In this document: positions 48,873-59,339 of the stretch, piece by piece
Position numbering within the stretch: the stretch's first letter is position 1
Layout: every line of letters begins with the position of its first letter
Source: Candidatus Aquidulcis sp.
Lineage (GTDB): Bacteria; Chloroflexota; Anaerolineae; Anaerolineales; UBA4823
Assembly (NCBI GenBank): GCA_020723385.1
Contig: DYIZ01000005.1
Location: forward strand, 1 to 64,000
Length of the DNA: 64,000 bases
Direction: 5' to 3'
Program-made: the position numbers and the translations under genes
The notes under the pieces: generated by a model
The model's database searches: none
What the model was told of the DNA's origin: nothing
The model's input: only the letters and a program-made list of their open reading frames with translations

Positions 48873-50558
48873 ATGAAAAATTCCAATTCCCCCACCAATA
48901 CTGCCCCAGTGCGCATCCTGATCGTTGATGATCATCCAAATATGGCGAGAACCCTGGCGCGTGCCGTATCCCAATTGGGTCAGGGGATCGAAGTATTATC
49001 AGCTGAGAGCGGTGAACAGGCGTTAGAGCTTGTTCACAAAAAGACATTGGATCTCTTGATTACTGATATGGTCATGCCAGGCATCAACGGCCTCGAGTTG
49101 ATCGAAAAACTGCAATCGCACCCTAGTGGTCGCCCAGCTTATACGGCCCTGATTACCGCCTACGATGTGCCAGGTTTGAAAGAGAGCGCTCGGCGGTTGA
49201 AAGTGAATGATGTAATCAACAAACCCATTCGGCCGGAGCACATTTGCCAGATTATTACCAAAGCGATCGCGGATTTGGAACGCGGCTCAGCATCCCAGGC
49301 AGCAGACGCAAAGCCGCAGTTCAAAATTCTGATTGCCGATGATCTGTCGGACAATGTGGCTTTGCTTTCGCGTTACCTGGAAAACGAGGGCTACATTTGC
49401 ATCTCCGCTGCCAATGGGGAACAAGCCCTTGTCGCGATCCGTACAGAAATGCCCGATCTGGTGCTGCTGGATGTCAATATGCCGGTGAAGGATGGATTTG
49501 AGACGCTGCAGGAGATTCGCACTGATCCAGCGATTGCGCATATCCCTGTGATCATCCTGACTGCCGCCCGGCTCGAACCCATAGACATGCAATATGCCCT
49601 GAACATCGGCGCCGATGATTATGTAACCAAACCGTTCGACCGTCGCGAGCTGCTGGCCCGCATTCGGACGCGGCTGCGCGTGAAAGAGACTGAAGATATC
49701 ATCCGGCTCCGCAATAAAGAATTAAATCTTCTCCCCGAAATCGGCAGGGTATTGAGCGCCCGCCTGGATGTCAATGAATTGACTGATTTGGTGCTGCACC
49801 GCACGGTGGAAACCCTGGGGGCGATGCTTGGGCATATCATCTTTTTGACCCCCAAAGGCCAAGGCCCCAAGAGTTTTCATTTTCCCGTATCTACTTCCTC
49901 GAGTTCGCCGTTTCAACCGCCTGACCTAAAAAATCTATTGAGCCAGATCAACGAAACCCACCAAGGGGTCATCATTAGCGATGCTCACGAAGATATCCGT
50001 TGGCGAGTTGCGCCCGATGATCCAACCCGATCGGTGGTCGTTGCTCCGATGTTTGGCCGTCTCGGTTTACTCGGCCTGCTCGTCCTGGCCCACGAACAGA
50101 GCGGCTATTTCCGTCTGGAGCATAAACTTCTGCTGCAGGCCATTGCCAGCCAGGCGGCGATAGCACTGGAAAATGCCCAATTGTATAGCAACATGATACA
50201 GAGCCAACAAAAACTGGCTTCCGTTTTACAAGGCCCCATTCACGCCGCTATCTTGTTCGACAAAGAAGGACGGCTTAAGTGGTTAAGCCCGGCAGGGGAA
50301 AAGATGTTTGCTAATCATCCGGTTGAGCTTGGTGAATCGCTGAAACCCGGGGACGGGTACGACCCATTGCTCGATCTCCTTGATGACACCCGCACAGGGA
50401 CAGGATTCAAGATCGGCAAGATCACCTGGCCAGACGATTGTGATTTTACAGCCACACTCACCCCCATGGAAAGTGGCGGCTATCTTGCCCTCTTTTATTC
50501 TACAACTTTCGATCCCGATTCACACTCTGTGGAGAGGGAACTCACTGATGTCATTTGA
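48873..50558 (+). CDS. Double-receiver (REC-REC) response regulator with GAF and PAS-like C-terminus
   Basis: VDDHPNMARTLARA...DMVMPG and ADDLSDNVALLSRYL...DVNMPVKDG...KPFD; GAF region. Confidence 0.9.
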   Translation: MKNSNSPTNTAPVRILIVDDHPNMARTLARAVSQLGQGIEVLSAESGEQALELVHKKTLDLLITDMVMPGINGLELIEKLQSHPSGRPAYTALITAYDVPGLKESARRLKVNDVINKPIRPEHICQIITKAIADLERGSASQAADAKPQFKILIADDLSDNVALLSRYLENEGYICISAANGEQALVAIRTEMPDLVLLDVNMPVKDGFETLQEIRTDPAIAHIPVIILTAARLEPIDMQYALNIGADDYVTKPFDRRELLARIRTRLRVKETEDIIRLRNKELNLLPEIGRVLSARLDVNELTDLVLHRTVETLGAMLGHIIFLTPKGQGPKSFHFPVSTSSSSPFQPPDLKNLLSQINETHQGVIISDAHEDIRWRVAPDDPTRSVVVAPMFGRLGLLGLLVLAHEQSGYFRLEHKLLLQAIASQAAIALENAQLYSNMIQSQQKLASVLQGPIHAAILFDKEGRLKWLSPAGEKMFANHPVELGESLKPGDGYDPLLDLLDDTRTGTGFKIGKITWPDDCDFTATLTPMESGGYLALFYSTTFDPDSHSVERELTDVI

Positions 50559-50640
50559 AATGTGTAGAACCACCTCACGAATCAATATCTGATCTCAATT
50601 TCTTGGGTAGTTAATTCCAAGCGGCCGAAAGAGAGAAAAA

Positions 50641-53640
50641 ATGTTCAAAAGACTCATCCCTTCCCCCGATACCACGCCGCAACAGGCGCGCAATGCCTTT
50701 TGGGTGCTGCTGGTATTCCCGATTGCGTATATCACAGTCTTTGCAATGTATTTATTTCTGTTCATCCGGACCGGCGCCTGGCAGCTCCAGATCCTGACCT
50801 TTGCTGTGGCAGTGCTGGCCGTAAACGGCATCATTGCAGTGTTTGTCAATCGTGCTGGGAACAGGGGGTTAGCCGGTATTCTCGATATTACGGCTATGGC
50901 GTTGATATTGCCGGTTACATCCATGCTCCTAAGCGGAGGGATTGGCCTCGTGCTGGGAATAATCACAATAGTGGTTTCCAGCCTGGTATCGGGTATGCTT
51001 TTGTCCGGCAAGTATATTACCAGGGCTGTCATCGTCGGGATCGTTTCGGGCCTGGCTTCGATCCTGCTTGACTTGTTCTGGCCTTTCAGCCGTTTCAATT
51101 CTCCAACGCTTAACATCTTCGTTCCCGTTATTGCTGTGCTGAGTGTGATCGTTTTCGCCATACTCATTGCCAGGAACTTCCGCGATTATTCCCTGCGCAC
51201 GAAGCTGTTGGTGGCCATGCTCAATGTTGCCTTTATAGTGATGTTGACCTTTGGCTTCGTCGCTTACGTGACCTCCCGTAACAGGATTCTGACAGATGTC
51301 GGCGCCCTTCTACAATCCAATGCCAATGCACAAGCGCTCATCATTGGAAGTTATATTGATGAGCATATAGACACGCTCTCGATCCTGACTGCTCAATTCA
51401 AAAACGCCATAACCGATGCTAATGCAGCTTACACAGGCAATACAACCGAGATCCAATCCGAGATTGCTCGCTTGGATGAACAATGGATCGCGGCCGACCA
51501 GGCTGGGAACGATCTCGATCCGCTTGTGGCTTCCCGATTGAACAATGATGCGGCTTCGATTTTGAAAGAATATCGCCAGAGCTTCCCAGAAAATGCAGAA
51601 GTATTCATAACCGATCGGTACGGTGCTGTTGTCGCTGCGACTAACCGGCTATCTGATTTATACCAGGCTGATGAGGCGTGGTGGCAGACAGCCTACAATA
51701 ATGGTATCGGTAATGTTTATGTTGGTAATATGGAATACGATGAAAGCTCGCAGACTTTCGCGACCAATATTGCCATACCGATCATGACCCCAGACTCTGC
51801 TCAGGTCGCGGGTGTTCTTCGCACAACCCTGACAATGGAGTCGCTCCTGGAGGTGCTGTATGCGCAGGCAAAAACGGTCGAGGGTTCGCATACCGATGTG
51901 TTATTCCCTAACGGAAAAATTGTGGATGAGGAGGATGTGGAAGACGTATCACCAGAGTTGCAGGCTTCGATTCGCGCTGCCGCTCGACCGTATGATGAAT
52001 TGACCCTGCATGACATTCAAGCATTTGCCAGCGTAGCTACTATCCAGAGCGATGATAATCCCAGCGTTGACGAAGCGGGATGGCTGGTCATTTTCCACCA
52101 GGAAAGAGAGGTTGCCCTGGCGCCAGTCAATGCACAGCTCCGCACGATGATTATCCTCGGCCTGGTTGTTGCCGGCTTGGCGGCGGGAACGGCCTTCTTA
52201 CTTGCACGCTTTCTCTCTGCTCCAATCACCGCCTTGACCAGTGCAGCCCAAAAATTGGCTGCTGGAGATCTGGCAGTTGAGGCAAAGGGAGAATCCCGTG
52301 ACGAAGTCGGCCAGTTGGCAGGCGCCTTCAATGCGATGACCAGGCAGTTGCGTGAGCTGATTGGTACGCTGGAGCAGCGTGTGGCAGATCGTACCAAAGC
52401 GTTGTCCACCTCTACTGAAGTCAGCCGCCGGCTTTCGACCATCCTTGACCGGGACAAATTGGTCAAGGAAGTGGTCGAGCAATTGGTCACTGCTTTTGGT
52501 TATTACTATGCCCACATTTACCTGTTGGATGAAGCCAAAGAGACGCTGGTCATGGTAGGTGGAACCGGCGAGGCCGGGCAAACCATGCTGGCGCGCGGTC
52601 ACACTATTCCGAAAGGCCGTGGCCTGGTAGGCCGTGCGGCAGAAACCAATGCCATTGTACTGGTTTCCGATACATCGAAAGAGGCTGACTGGCTGCCTAA
52701 TGAATTGCTTCCTGAAACCAAGGCGGAAATTGCGGTACCTATCTCGATTGGTGATGAAGTGCTGGGGGTGTTCGATGTGCAGCATAACATCGTCAACGGA
52801 CTGACAGAGCAAGATGCCGATGTGCTGCAATCCATCGCCAACCAGGTATCAGTTGCACTCCAGAACACTCGTCAGTATGAAAATACCCAGAAGATCGCGG
52901 CAGATATGAGCGTGGTTGCGAACGTAGGTATTGCCACATCCACCATCACAGAATCCGGACATCTGTTGCAGGAAGTGGTGGACCTCTCCAAGAGATCCTT
53001 TAATCTTTATCACGCCCATATTTATCTGCTCAACGAAGCCGGCGATACCCTCGAACTATCTGCTGGCGCAGGTGAAGTCGGCAGACAAATGGTTGCGGAA
53101 AAACGCAGTATCCCGCTTGGCAGCCAACAATCGCTGGTAGCACGCGCCGCCCGCACCCAGGAAGGTGTGGTGGTCAACAATGTGACCGCCGCCCCGGATT
53201 TCCTGCCAAACCTACTCCTGCCCAACACACGCTCAGAAATGGCTGTCCCCATGATCGTTGCAGGCAAGGTTATCGGCGTGCTGGATGTGCAGTCTGAAAT
53301 AGCCAACCGATTCACAGATGTTGATGTCAGCATCCAAACCACGCTGGCATCCCAGGTGGCGGTCGCCTTCCAGAACGCGCGCTCTTTCTCACAAACACAA
53401 CATCAGGCAGAGCGCGAAACTGCGGTAAACCTCATCACCCAAAAGATCCAAAACACGACCAGCGTTGAAGCGGCGTTAAAAACTGCGGTGCGCGAGCTGG
53501 GTCACAAGCTGGGAATGAAACCCACGCTAGTGACGCTTGAACCGGGTGCTTCACGGATAAACGTAAAAGAAACGTTAATGACTAATCAACAGAATTCCCC
53601 CGGAGAATCTGAAGTGATGAAAACAGGAGTTTCAAAATGA
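50641..53640 (+). CDS. Membrane sensor 1: multi-TM - Cache-like - HAMP - GAF - GAF, no kinase domain
   Basis: HAMP LSAPITALTSAAQKLAAGDLAVEAKGESRDEVGQLAGAFN; GAF repeats; ends ELGHKLGMKPTLVTL... Confidence 0.9.
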   Translation: MFKRLIPSPDTTPQQARNAFWVLLVFPIAYITVFAMYLFLFIRTGAWQLQILTFAVAVLAVNGIIAVFVNRAGNRGLAGILDITAMALILPVTSMLLSGGIGLVLGIITIVVSSLVSGMLLSGKYITRAVIVGIVSGLASILLDLFWPFSRFNSPTLNIFVPVIAVLSVIVFAILIARNFRDYSLRTKLLVAMLNVAFIVMLTFGFVAYVTSRNRILTDVGALLQSNANAQALIIGSYIDEHIDTLSILTAQFKNAITDANAAYTGNTTEIQSEIARLDEQWIAADQAGNDLDPLVASRLNNDAASILKEYRQSFPENAEVFITDRYGAVVAATNRLSDLYQADEAWWQTAYNNGIGNVYVGNMEYDESSQTFATNIAIPIMTPDSAQVAGVLRTTLTMESLLEVLYAQAKTVEGSHTDVLFPNGKIVDEEDVEDVSPELQASIRAAARPYDELTLHDIQAFASVATIQSDDNPSVDEAGWLVIFHQEREVALAPVNAQLRTMIILGLVVAGLAAGTAFLLARFLSAPITALTSAAQKLAAGDLAVEAKGESRDEVGQLAGAFNAMTRQLRELIGTLEQRVADRTKALSTSTEVSRRLSTILDRDKLVKEVVEQLVTAFGYYYAHIYLLDEAKETLVMVGGTGEAGQTMLARGHTIPKGRGLVGRAAETNAIVLVSDTSKEADWLPNELLPETKAEIAVPISIGDEVLGVFDVQHNIVNGLTEQDADVLQSIANQVSVALQNTRQYENTQKIAADMSVVANVGIATSTITESGHLLQEVVDLSKRSFNLYHAHIYLLNEAGDTLELSAGAGEVGRQMVAEKRSIPLGSQQSLVARAARTQEGVVVNNVTAAPDFLPNLLLPNTRSEMAVPMIVAGKVIGVLDVQSEIANRFTDVDVSIQTTLASQVAVAFQNARSFSQTQHQAERETAVNLITQKIQNTTSVEAALKTAVRELGHKLGMKPTLVTLEPGASRINVKETLMTNQQNSPGESEVMKTGVSK

Positions 53641-56237
53641 CTCAATACACTTCTGAACAAAAAACCACGGAAGATACAAAGCAGGCGCACAACGCATTTC
53701 TAATTGCGGCATTGCTCGCTGTTGCCCATTTCGTGACTGTGGCATACTATCTGTATCTAATCCAGAATACCGGGATCGTGCAATTCTACACGCTGGTTGT
53801 CATTTCCTCTGCGCTTGGTGTGCTGCTCGGAATCGGTGCTGTGTTAAGCAGGCGTGGGCGACCCACCTTCGGCATTATTCTGGTTCTAGGTGCCCTGGCG
53901 GTATCGTACCCGTTAATTGCGACTTTGGTAATCGGGCTCGGGTTAACGATTGGGATTGCCTTGATGTTCGCCGGACCAATAATCGCATTTCAGGTTTTGC
54001 CCCGAAGATCGGGCTGGGTGATGACAGTTGCTACTGTCGTCTCGGGTTTGACTACTCTTCTGTTGGATGTATTCGGTTCGAAAGTGCGGCCATCTTTGCC
54101 TGGCATTGTGATTCAAATCGTGGCAGCATCGGTGGTAGTGATACTTGGTTATTTCATCGTTCGCCAGTTTCGAAATTTTCCCCTGCGCACAAAGATTATT
54201 TTGGCGATTCTGGTGATTGAAGGAATATCCATTGGCGTGTTAGCATACTTTGCTTTGACACGGGCAAATCAAATCATTACTTCAGTGTCCAGTAAATTTG
54301 AGAACAGCGTCCAGGTCCAGATCGAAGCACAATTGACAAACATTGTCAAAACTGAAGCGATGAATGCTGATCAGCTTTTTTCGGCAACGAAAGACAGCCT
54401 GATTAAGTTGGCGGATTACCGCGCTCAACTGGAATCCCAAAATTCAATCTTGGGTCAAGGTGCTTATTGGGATGCACACACAAAATTGTCCATATTACCC
54501 GAAGGTCAATATGGCAACCCAGATACGGATATAGCCTCCGTCTTTCTTCCAAAAACAATAATCGTTAATGACGAGATTCAGGCGGAATTAAACACCTCTG
54601 CTTATCTTGATTTTTTTGCCCCGGGTATATTGAAAACCCAACCGCAAATCGTGGCAGTTTATTACATCAGCGCACTCGGCTCCACTACATACTACCCGAA
54701 CATTAACTTGGCCACCCTCGTGCCCGAAGATTTCGATGCTCTAGGCCAGCCTTTCTATACCATCGCCGATCCACAAAGTAATCCCGAACGCATCCCGCGC
54801 TGGACGGAACCATATCAGGACCCGGCGGGTACTGGGTTGATCGTTACATCTTCCACACCTGTTTACAACGCGGCTGGGGGTTTCAAAGGCGTAATCGGCA
54901 TCGACATGCAACTTGCGCGTATTTCTGAAACCATTTCACAAATCAAAATCGGCGAGACAGGCTTTGCCTTCCTTGTCGGTGAAACGGGTCACATCCTGGC
55001 GATGCCGCCGGAAGGATATGCCATCTTCGGACTGCAACCCGAGGAAGTACCGATCAATGAAACACCGAAAGAAACGATCCTGGGGCAGGGATCTGAGGAT
55101 TTGCAGGCGATAACGATACGCTTGACTAACGGTGAATCAGGTTTATCCAGTGTTGCTATTGATGGTGTGGAAACTTATGTCGCTTTTGCGCCTCTCAACA
55201 CCCCCGGCTATAGTCTTGGCGTGATTGTACCAGTAAACGAACTCAACACAGCCATTGTGGCTTCTCAAGAGGAAATTCAAAACGATACCGCTTCTTCATT
55301 GCAAACAGCTACATTCATCCTGATTGGTTTATTGGTTGGTGCCATATTATTAAGTCTCGGGATTGGCCAGATTATTGCCGCGCCGCTCACCCGTCTTACC
55401 CAAACCGCGGAAAAAATCTCATCCGGTGATCTTTCGGCCCGAGCCGTGATCACTTCACAAGACGAAACCGGAATTTTGGCAAGAGCTTTCAACCGCATGA
55501 CCGACCAATTGAGAGAAACGTTATCCGGTCTCGAGCAACGTGTGGCAGACCGCACCAAAGACCTGGCAACCGTGGCTGAAGTGGGTACCGCCACCGCCAC
55601 CATTCTGGAAACCGATAGGCTCCTGCAAGAAGTGGTGGAACTTACAAAAGAACGTTTTAAGCTATACCACTCTCATATTTACCTGCTCGATCAAGCGGGC
55701 GAAAACCTGGTCCTGGCTTCCGGCGCCGGCGAGCCTGGCCGCCAGATGGTGGCAGAAAAACGTTCCATCCCGCTCGATCGCGAACAATCGCTGGTCGCCC
55801 GAGCCGCTCGCGAACGAAAAGGCGTGATCGTCAACGATGTGACGGAAGCACCAGACTTTCTGCCGAACCCATTGCTGCCAGACACACGTTCCGAACTGGC
55901 GGTGCCGATGATCGTCGGTGGAAATGTGATCGGCGTTTTTGATGTGCAGTCTGATCAAGTTGGCCGCTTTACAGATTCAGATATCAATATCCAAACTACG
56001 CTTGCGGCGCAAGTCGCCACATCCATTCAAAACGTTCGTTCGTTCGAACAATCCAAAGCGCAGGCGGATTTGGAATCACTTGTAAACAGCATCGGCCAGA
56101 AGATCCAGCGCGCCACATCGGTAGATGAAACCCTGCAGACCGCCATCCGCGAAATTGGGCTGGCGCTCGGCGCGTCACGAGTAAGCGCGAATATTGGCGC
56201 CGGCAATAGCCAAGGAGATACCAATGTCAATAACTAA
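53637..56237 (+). CDS. Membrane sensor 2: multi-TM - Cache - HAMP - GAF, no kinase domain
   Basis: HAMP IAAPLTRLTQTAEKISSGDLSARAVITSQDETGILARAFN; GAF nearly same as sensor 1; ATGA overlap with sensor 1. Confidence 0.9.
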   Translation: MTQYTSEQKTTEDTKQAHNAFLIAALLAVAHFVTVAYYLYLIQNTGIVQFYTLVVISSALGVLLGIGAVLSRRGRPTFGIILVLGALAVSYPLIATLVIGLGLTIGIALMFAGPIIAFQVLPRRSGWVMTVATVVSGLTTLLLDVFGSKVRPSLPGIVIQIVAASVVVILGYFIVRQFRNFPLRTKIILAILVIEGISIGVLAYFALTRANQIITSVSSKFENSVQVQIEAQLTNIVKTEAMNADQLFSATKDSLIKLADYRAQLESQNSILGQGAYWDAHTKLSILPEGQYGNPDTDIASVFLPKTIIVNDEIQAELNTSAYLDFFAPGILKTQPQIVAVYYISALGSTTYYPNINLATLVPEDFDALGQPFYTIADPQSNPERIPRWTEPYQDPAGTGLIVTSSTPVYNAAGGFKGVIGIDMQLARISETISQIKIGETGFAFLVGETGHILAMPPEGYAIFGLQPEEVPINETPKETILGQGSEDLQAITIRLTNGESGLSSVAIDGVETYVAFAPLNTPGYSLGVIVPVNELNTAIVASQEEIQNDTASSLQTATFILIGLLVGAILLSLGIGQIIAAPLTRLTQTAEKISSGDLSARAVITSQDETGILARAFNRMTDQLRETLSGLEQRVADRTKDLATVAEVGTATATILETDRLLQEVVELTKERFKLYHSHIYLLDQAGENLVLASGAGEPGRQMVAEKRSIPLDREQSLVARAARERKGVIVNDVTEAPDFLPNPLLPDTRSELAVPMIVGGNVIGVFDVQSDQVGRFTDSDINIQTTLAAQVATSIQNVRSFEQSKAQADLESLVNSIGQKIQRATSVDETLQTAIREIGLALGASRVSANIGAGNSQGDTNVNN

Positions 56238-59200
56238 TCGCAAAACCGGTTGGCTTGGAAGTGCCATACTCGGAAACATTCAATCGTCCTTGCAAGCAAA
56301 AATGACTGTATGGGCAGGCGCGATCCTGGCTTTGGCCTCTATCATTTTGATCATTTACTCTGTTTTCACACTTCGCCAAACATCCATTGAAGGCGCGCAA
56401 AACGAGGCGCTCGCCATCGCTGAATCCCAAGCGCAGTTGGTCCGGGTGCAGCTCGAGGTTCCCCTGATCACTGCACGAACCATGGCAAATTCTCTGGAGG
56501 CGATAAAAGATCCAGATCATCCGGTACCCATGAGCCGCGACCAAGTCAATGCCATGCTCAGGAGCGTGGCGTCTGAAAACCCATCCTTCCTGGCGACCTA
56601 TACACTTTGGGAGCCAAACGCCTTTGATGGATTAGATGCGCAATATAAGGAGACGGAAGCGCACGATGAGACCGGGCGTTTCATTCCTTACTGGGTAAAC
56701 CGTCCAGATGGCAGTGTCACGGTTGAAGCACTGATTGATTATGAAGTTCCTGTGGCAGGCGATTGGTATCTTCAGCCGCGCGCTACCAAAAAGGAATACA
56801 CCATTGCGCCTCTGATCTATCCCGTAGCCGGTGTAGACACTCTCATGGCAACTTTTACTGTACCGATCCTGACCAATGATAAGTTCTACGGTATTGCAGG
56901 CGTGGATGCCCCGATTGCCTTCGTGCAGGGTATTGTGGATAATGTAGACTTGTATGCTGGCAAGGCGGAAGCGGTGATATTAACCGATTCCGGAACGTTG
57001 GTTGCCGTTAACAATAATCCAACCCTCACCAACCAGCCTGCGACGGAACTTTATGAAGACTTTGAAACATTACAACCGCGAATTGCGGCAGGAGAAGTAT
57101 TCATTAGCCTGAGCCCAGATGGAAATTACCTTCGGATATTCTCACCAATTGAAATCGGTGAAGTTGGTACGCGCTGGTCGTTCAGCTTGATCATTCCTTT
57201 CTCTGAGGTCACTGCCCAAGCCACCGCGTCGGCAATCCAACAGGTGATGATCAGCATTGCATTGCTCGCCATAGCGCTGTTCATCTTGTGGTTTCTTACC
57301 GGGCAGGTAGTGCGCCCAATTCGTGAACTAACGAATGTGGCCGGTGCGATTTCGCAAGGTAATTTGAACACAATTGTTGATATTCGTACTTCTGACGAGA
57401 CTGGTTTGCTGGCAACAGCATTCAATACAATGACCAGCCGCCTGCGCGACTCCATTGCCACACTGGAACAACGCGTGGCAGAACGTACTCATAGTCTGGA
57501 ACTGGCGGCAGAAGTGGGCCGCACCGTATCGCAAGTGCGTGCCCTGGATATCATGTTGAAGGATGCTGCTGAAATCATCCGCTCCCAGTTCAACCTGTAC
57601 TATGTTCAAGTCTATCTGACCGACCCCAGCCAGACGAACCTGATTCTCCAATCCGGAACAGGGGCCGTCGGCGCCGAACTGATCGGGCGCGGCCACCGTT
57701 TGCCGTTGAACACAGCCTCCATCAACGGACGCGCCGCCATAGAGAAACGCTCCATCGTGGTTGAAGATACAGCCGCCAGCGCCACCTTCAAGCCGAATCC
57801 GCTTTTGCCCGATACCCGTTCTGAAATGGCCGTGCCGCTGCTCATCGGCGAAAAAGTAGTGGGTGTGTTGGATATGCAAAGCGAACGCGCGGGTTCATTA
57901 AGCCGGGATGTGCTGCCTGGCTTTGAGGCCCTGGCTGGGCAGTTGGCTATCGCCATCCAAAATGCAACATTCCTGGCAGAGACTCAGCAGGCGCGCGCTG
58001 AAGTGGAGTCTCAGGCCCGCCGCTTGACACGCGCCAATTGGGTGGATTACATGGATGCCATTCACCAGCCCGAAGAGATTGGTTTTGTGTTCGAGCAAAA
58101 TAAGATCACGCCACTGACTCAGGAAGAACCGGTAAAAGAAAATGCACTGATGGCATCTATCTCTGTCACAGGCGAACCCCTTGGAAATTTAGTTGTTGAC
58201 ATGGAAGGGCCATCACCGATCGCACACACGTCCGAACTGGTGAACACGGTCGCGCAGCAGGTAGCTCGACAGATCGAAAGCCTGCGTCTGCTGGATAGCG
58301 CCGAGCGTTACCGATTTGAGGCGGAACAAGCCTCACGCCGTCTCACTCGCGAAGGCTGGAAAGAGTACATGGAATTGAGTGCCGGAGAAGGGATGGGCTA
58401 TGTCTACGACTTGAAAGAAGTCCGGCCATACAATCGAACTGGAGACCAACTGGCTGAAGAGTCTGCTTTCAGCCTGCCGCTCAAAGTCCGTGGCGAAACT
58501 GTGGGAAAATTCACTGTTCTGGATATTGAACCTGACAACAAAGACGCATTTGAACTGGCCAATGCCGTTGCTGAACGTCTTGGTGCGCATATCGAGTCTC
58601 TGCGGCAATTCGACCAAACTCAATCCGCACTGGCGCAGTCCGAAAAACTTTTTGAGGCCGGCGGCCGTCTGGCGCAGGCAACAGACTTGCAGGACCTGGT
58701 GAATATTGTTGTTCGAACTATTAACATCCCTGTGATCAACCGCGCAATCATGGTGATATTCAACTATGGCCCAAACGGTGATCTGGATGGATTAGATGTT
58801 ATTGCGAACTGGTGGAATGGCAGTGGACATGAGGTGACAGCAGTTGGAACACATTATCCATTTGAGGTTGTCAAGGCCATGTCCCTGTTCTTAGCCCCGA
58901 AGCCCGTCTTTTTCAATGATGTGTTCAATGATGAACGAGTGGATCCAACTTCAATGCAACTCGTGAAAAGGTTGAATCTCCGCGCAATTGCAGTTCTCCC
59001 GCTGTATTCGGGCACGCAGCAGATCGGAGCCTTGCTGCTCGAATCCGAAGAGGTTCACAACTTTACACAAGATGAAACCCGCCTCTACATTGCGCTGGCT
59101 CCGCAGATCGCCACCGTGTTGGAAAACCGCCGCCAGTTCGAACGAGCGCAAAAACAGGCAGAGCGTGAGACCATGTTGAACCTAATCGGTCAGAAGATCC

Positions 59201-59310
59201 GCAGTGCAACCAGTGTGGATGCTGTGCTGCAAATCGCGGCCCGCGAGTTGGGACACGCTTTGGGCGCTCCGCTTACCATCGCTCAACTGAGCATGAAAGA
59301 CCGCAAATAA
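56224..59310 (+). CDS. Membrane sensor 3: TM - Cache - HAMP - GAF - two WxxYM modules - GAF, no kinase domain
   Basis: HAMP VVRPIRELTNVAGAISQGNLNT; modules RRLTRANWVDYMDA... and RRLTREGWKEYMEL...; overlaps sensor 2 stop. Confidence 0.9.
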   Translation: MSITNRKTGWLGSAILGNIQSSLQAKMTVWAGAILALASIILIIYSVFTLRQTSIEGAQNEALAIAESQAQLVRVQLEVPLITARTMANSLEAIKDPDHPVPMSRDQVNAMLRSVASENPSFLATYTLWEPNAFDGLDAQYKETEAHDETGRFIPYWVNRPDGSVTVEALIDYEVPVAGDWYLQPRATKKEYTIAPLIYPVAGVDTLMATFTVPILTNDKFYGIAGVDAPIAFVQGIVDNVDLYAGKAEAVILTDSGTLVAVNNNPTLTNQPATELYEDFETLQPRIAAGEVFISLSPDGNYLRIFSPIEIGEVGTRWSFSLIIPFSEVTAQATASAIQQVMISIALLAIALFILWFLTGQVVRPIRELTNVAGAISQGNLNTIVDIRTSDETGLLATAFNTMTSRLRDSIATLEQRVAERTHSLELAAEVGRTVSQVRALDIMLKDAAEIIRSQFNLYYVQVYLTDPSQTNLILQSGTGAVGAELIGRGHRLPLNTASINGRAAIEKRSIVVEDTAASATFKPNPLLPDTRSEMAVPLLIGEKVVGVLDMQSERAGSLSRDVLPGFEALAGQLAIAIQNATFLAETQQARAEVESQARRLTRANWVDYMDAIHQPEEIGFVFEQNKITPLTQEEPVKENALMASISVTGEPLGNLVVDMEGPSPIAHTSELVNTVAQQVARQIESLRLLDSAERYRFEAEQASRRLTREGWKEYMELSAGEGMGYVYDLKEVRPYNRTGDQLAEESAFSLPLKVRGETVGKFTVLDIEPDNKDAFELANAVAERLGAHIESLRQFDQTQSALAQSEKLFEAGGRLAQATDLQDLVNIVVRTINIPVINRAIMVIFNYGPNGDLDGLDVIANWWNGSGHEVTAVGTHYPFEVVKAMSLFLAPKPVFFNDVFNDERVDPTSMQLVKRLNLRAIAVLPLYSGTQQIGALLLESEEVHNFTQDETRLYIALAPQIATVLENRRQFERAQKQAERETMLNLIGQKIRSATSVDAVLQIAARELGHALGAPLTIAQLSMKDRK

Positions 59311-59339
59311 TCCCCGACAGGTTCAGGAGAGCTTGTTAC

